From NCBI GenBank assembly GCA_043820045.1, contig JBDREF010000492.1:1-16667 (forward strand): a DNA stretch of 16,667 nucleotides, written 5' to 3'. This DNA comes from JBDREF01 sp043820045. GTDB taxonomy: Bacteria > Planctomycetota > Phycisphaerae > Sedimentisphaerales > Anaerobacaceae. Position numbers and translations under genes: made by a program. Shown in pieces: positions 14,382 through 16,667 of this stretch. The notes beneath the pieces are model-generated. The model made no database searches. It saw only the letters and a program-made list of their open reading frames with translations, and had not been told where the DNA came from. Within the stretch, counting starts at the first letter, position 1. Each line of letters opens with the position of its first letter.

Positions 14382-15704
14382 TCAGCGTTTCTTTACATCG
14401 TAGCACCGGAGTATGTTGTGGTAACGCAGATAAAGCCGGCCGTCCAGCAGTACCGGATGCGCCCATGCATCACGAACGTTTTTGCTCACCATGTCAAAAC
14501 GTCCCATGATCTGCAGGCTGTTTGACTCGGGTTTCAGCAGGGCGACTCTGCCTCGCTCATCCAGGCAATAGAGCCGTCCGTCGGCGTAGATTGCCGCTCC
14601 CGTAGTCAGATCCTTGAGTTCATACTTCGTCCGGCCAGTCTGCCAGTCCACGCCGAACCACCACTTCGATTCTTTGTAGCCGGCAGCGAAAAGAGTTCCG
14701 TCAACCAGTACGCCTCCGCCGGTAACTGTATCGAGCGGCGAGGTCCAGATGTGTTCTGCGGCGATGCCTTCCTTATCCGCGACGAGACGGTAAGCTCTAC
14801 CGAGTTCGGCATAGGGAGTTACGAAGAATATAAGGCCGGAACCGTACACGGGCGTGGAGATGTTGGTGCCGTGCGGATTTCTCAACGGGACCGTCCAGAG
14901 AAGTTCGCCCGTGTCGGCGTCAACGCCAAACCCATGTGCCGACGAGCAATTGGCGATTACCCTCCGTCCGGCGTGGCGGAACAGAATTGGCGAACAATGC
15001 GATGTACGGTCGTTGCCGAGCGGCTCGCTGGTCCACACGGTCCGGCCGTCTGTCTTGTCCAGCGCGGCTATCAAGGTGTCTTTTCCGCCGGGTGTAACGA
15101 TGACCCGCGGGCCATCGACGAGCAGACATTCGCTGATCGCCCACGTTATGTTCTTCGCCATGAATCGCTCAAGTATATCAACGGCCCAAAGCTCTTCACC
15201 CGAGGCTGCATCGAGACAGGCCGCACGCCCGTGCGCATTCATGTGGTACAACCTGCCCTCGGAAAAAACGCAGCACGCCCGCGCGCCGGGATAGGATCCT
15301 TTCCATGGCCGCCCGTTACTTGCTTTCCACAAGGCAGTTCCATTGAGGTCAAAGGCGAATATCACCATATCATCGCCCAAGTCGCCTGTAATGTATAGCT
15401 TATCGCCTGTGACGATTGGGCTGGACCATCCTGTACCGAGGCCGTCTATCTTCCACAGAAGTTTCGGCCCGGCCTCGGGCCAGTTTGGCAACAGGCCGAT
15501 TTCATCTGAAATGCCGTCGCGACGCTGACCTCGCCACTGCGGCCAGCCGGATTCCGGCGAGGCAATCAGCCCGTCACGGTCTCCAGCTGCGACTTGAGCC
15601 GTCAGAAGGCACATAATCGCACACAATCCGGCGTTCAGCACAAGCCGGTTCCGGCCCCTGAAGTAGTCTTGTACGGCGTAGAAACTCCGCTCAATAGTAG
15701 GCAT
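14382..15704 (-). CDS. Exported PQQ-like beta-propeller protein
   Basis: ATG 15704 is chosen, with GAGGTGAT upstream; a TTG frame extends to 15725. The 440-residue protein has a signal peptide or anchor with a long basic start (hydrophobic part about 21-38, ending TAQVAA). A seven- or eight-bladed propeller follows. It opens with WPQWRGQRRDGISDE and PKLLWKIDGLGTGWSSPIV, the usual start of planctomycete PQQ-binding-like repeat proteins, and has repeated blade ends of the type ALDKTDGRTVWTSE and GVDADTGELLWTVPL. The family name does not prove PQQ binding, and no metal- or PQQ-dehydrogenase catalytic set is evident. The protein acts in the periplasm or on the surface, possibly as a sugar-binding or scaffold protein. 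It lies 59 bases behind the DUF1080 lipoprotein gene, probably in one transcript. Confidence 0.9.
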   Translation of the reverse strand: MPTIERSFYAVQDYFRGRNRLVLNAGLCAIMCLLTAQVAAGDRDGLIASPESGWPQWRGQRRDGISDEIGLLPNWPEAGPKLLWKIDGLGTGWSSPIVTGDKLYITGDLGDDMVIFAFDLNGTALWKASNGRPWKGSYPGARACCVFSEGRLYHMNAHGRAACLDAASGEELWAVDILERFMAKNITWAISECLLVDGPRVIVTPGGKDTLIAALDKTDGRTVWTSEPLGNDRTSHCSPILFRHAGRRVIANCSSAHGFGVDADTGELLWTVPLRNPHGTNISTPVYGSGLIFFVTPYAELGRAYRLVADKEGIAAEHIWTSPLDTVTGGGVLVDGTLFAAGYKESKWWFGVDWQTGRTKYELKDLTTGAAIYADGRLYCLDERGRVALLKPESNSLQIMGRFDMVSKNVRDAWAHPVLLDGRLYLRYHNILRCYDVKKR

Positions 15705-15763
15705 ATCACCATCACCTCGCAACAACTGCGAACCTGCCTGATTTTTGCGAACGAGCCGCCTTG

Positions 15764-16576
15764 CTAATCCGCAAGCTCACGAATCCAGATATTGCGGAAT
15801 CTCACCGGGTTGCCATGATCCTGCAGCGAGATCGGCAGCTTGTCCTCGTGGGGATTATAATCGGTGACCGCGTGCGGATTTATCCAGCCGGTACCGCCTT
15901 GCAGCACGACATGATCCTGTACGACCACGCCGTTATGAATGACTGTGAACGTTGCCTTCCTGACGACCTTATTGCCTTTGAAAATCGGGCGATGGAAAAT
16001 GATATCGTACGACTGCCACTGGCCCGGTTTTCGACAGGCGTTGGCGAGTGGCACGGCCCGTCCATAAAGCGCGGCACACTGGCCGTCCGGATAGGTCTTG
16101 TTGTCGTAAGAATCGAGGACCTGAACCTCGTATGTATTCATAAGGAATACGCCACTGTTGCCCCGTCCCTGGCTGGTGCCCTTAACCGTCGAGGGCGTGG
16201 CAAACTCGACGTGCAACTGGCATGAGCCGAACTTTTGTTTGGTCTGGATGTAGCCAGAGCCTTTCACCGACTCCATGTAGCCGTCCCCCATGATCCATTT
16301 CGAGGGATTGCCTTTGGTGTCGGTCCATTCTGCCAAGTCGGCCCCGTCGAACAGAACGACGGCGTCGGAAGGCGCCTTACCCGCCTCGGTCGGTGTGCTC
16401 GCGGTCCCCGGTGTAATAATCGGTGGCGCGGGTCGATTGACGTCGTGGACAAGCCACTTGCCTGTATCGGTTTCGACGTATTGGGTAGGTGCGGTTTTCT
16501 TGGCTGTCTCCTGGGTTGCACATCCCGCCAAAATCGCGGATGCACATATAGCAGCACTTAGCAGAACTGTCCTCAT
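15764..16576 (-). CDS. DUF1080 (3-keto-disaccharide hydrolase family) lipoprotein
   Basis: ATG 16576 is chosen over the frame from 16642: AAAGGAG lies eight bases upstream and a lipoprotein signal starts there, with lipobox ILAGC and C19 as the lipidated residue. The 270-residue protein has a Pro/Thr-rich spacer (about 20-70), then the jelly-roll domain with family motifs VLFDGADLAEW (74-84), GRGNSGVFLMNTYEVQVLDSY (about 137-157) and ISLQDHGNPVRFRNIWIREL (about 249-268). Some members of the family cleave 3-keto-glycosides, and it is greatly expanded in planctomycetes, where it takes part in carbohydrate breakdown. This copy is probably anchored to the outer face of a membrane. It is the first gene of a pair with the beta-propeller protein. 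Confidence 0.93.
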   Translation of the reverse strand: MRTVLLSAAICASAILAGCATQETAKKTAPTQYVETDTGKWLVHDVNRPAPPIITPGTASTPTEAGKAPSDAVVLFDGADLAEWTDTKGNPSKWIMGDGYMESVKGSGYIQTKQKFGSCQLHVEFATPSTVKGTSQGRGNSGVFLMNTYEVQVLDSYDNKTYPDGQCAALYGRAVPLANACRKPGQWQSYDIIFHRPIFKGNKVVRKATFTVIHNGVVVQDHVVLQGGTGWINPHAVTDYNPHEDKLPISLQDHGNPVRFRNIWIRELAD

Positions 16577-16667
16577 AGTAATGACTCCTTTCTCATTTCT
16601 GGTTCTTCGCAGCCCCCATCTTGCAGCAGGGCGAGAGGGCATAACCGCCGAATTCTACACTGATTGA

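Noticed and set aside
14751..15398. 215-codon plus-strand frame opposite the beta-propeller gene
   Set aside because: Antisense shadow of a well supported gene; no domain or start signal.
16652..16657. TAGAAT as a -10 box for the DUF1080 gene
   Set aside because: The matching -35 region would lie beyond the window edge, so it cannot be evaluated.

Overview
The window looks like a chromosomal stretch from a planctomycete, probably of the Phycisphaerae/Sedimentisphaerales type. Three family signatures point that way: a secreted beta-helix protein whose mature N-terminus reads ARTIHVDDDAAG and which ends in a choice-of-anchor-Q-like tail; a DUF1080 (3-keto-disaccharide hydrolase) lipoprotein; and a secreted PQQ-type beta-propeller with the WPQWRGQRRDGISDE opening. 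This assignment comes from family knowledge, not from a database search. I recognise no rRNA, tRNA, CRISPR array or insertion sequence.

Plus-strand left half (1-6039). A secreted tri-haem c-type cytochrome with a central beta-sandwich region and a C-terminal membrane tail (314-2140) sits behind a good sigma70-like promoter. A roughly 460-base gap rich in hairpins follows, then two small ORFs: a doubtful 40-residue one, and a 113-residue one whose C-terminal half resembles a FIMAH domain. Next come the beta-helix surface protein (3031-4287) and a CPA2 cation/proton antiporter fused to a PTS EIIA/PtsN-like domain (4342-6039).

Minus-strand centre (14103 down to 6268). This is the most interesting part. 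Five closely packed genes run in one direction: a GltD-like FAD/NAD(P) oxidoreductase with N- and C-terminal iron-sulfur sites, a Rieske protein, a fused b6/subunit-IV cytochrome b, a 936-residue c-type cytochrome with 21 haem-binding motifs, and a thioredoxin-fold/TPR protein. No cytochrome f or c1 gene is present; the giant cytochrome occupies that place. The likely product is a quinone-linked Rieske/cytochrome b complex with a cytoplasmic NAD(P)H module on one side of the membrane and a long multihaem wire on the other. Broadly similar gene sets are described in anammox planctomycetes and in some metal-reducing bacteria, but the exact composition, the 4+4+13 haem layout and the Pro/Ala/Glu linker deserve attention. 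A plausible promoter (TTTACC-17-TATACT) lies upstream.

Minus-strand right end (16576 down to 14382). The DUF1080 lipoprotein and the PQQ-like beta-propeller protein are 59 bases apart and probably cotranscribed. They are a typical planctomycete pair of exported proteins linked to carbohydrate use and are probably unrelated to the redox operon.
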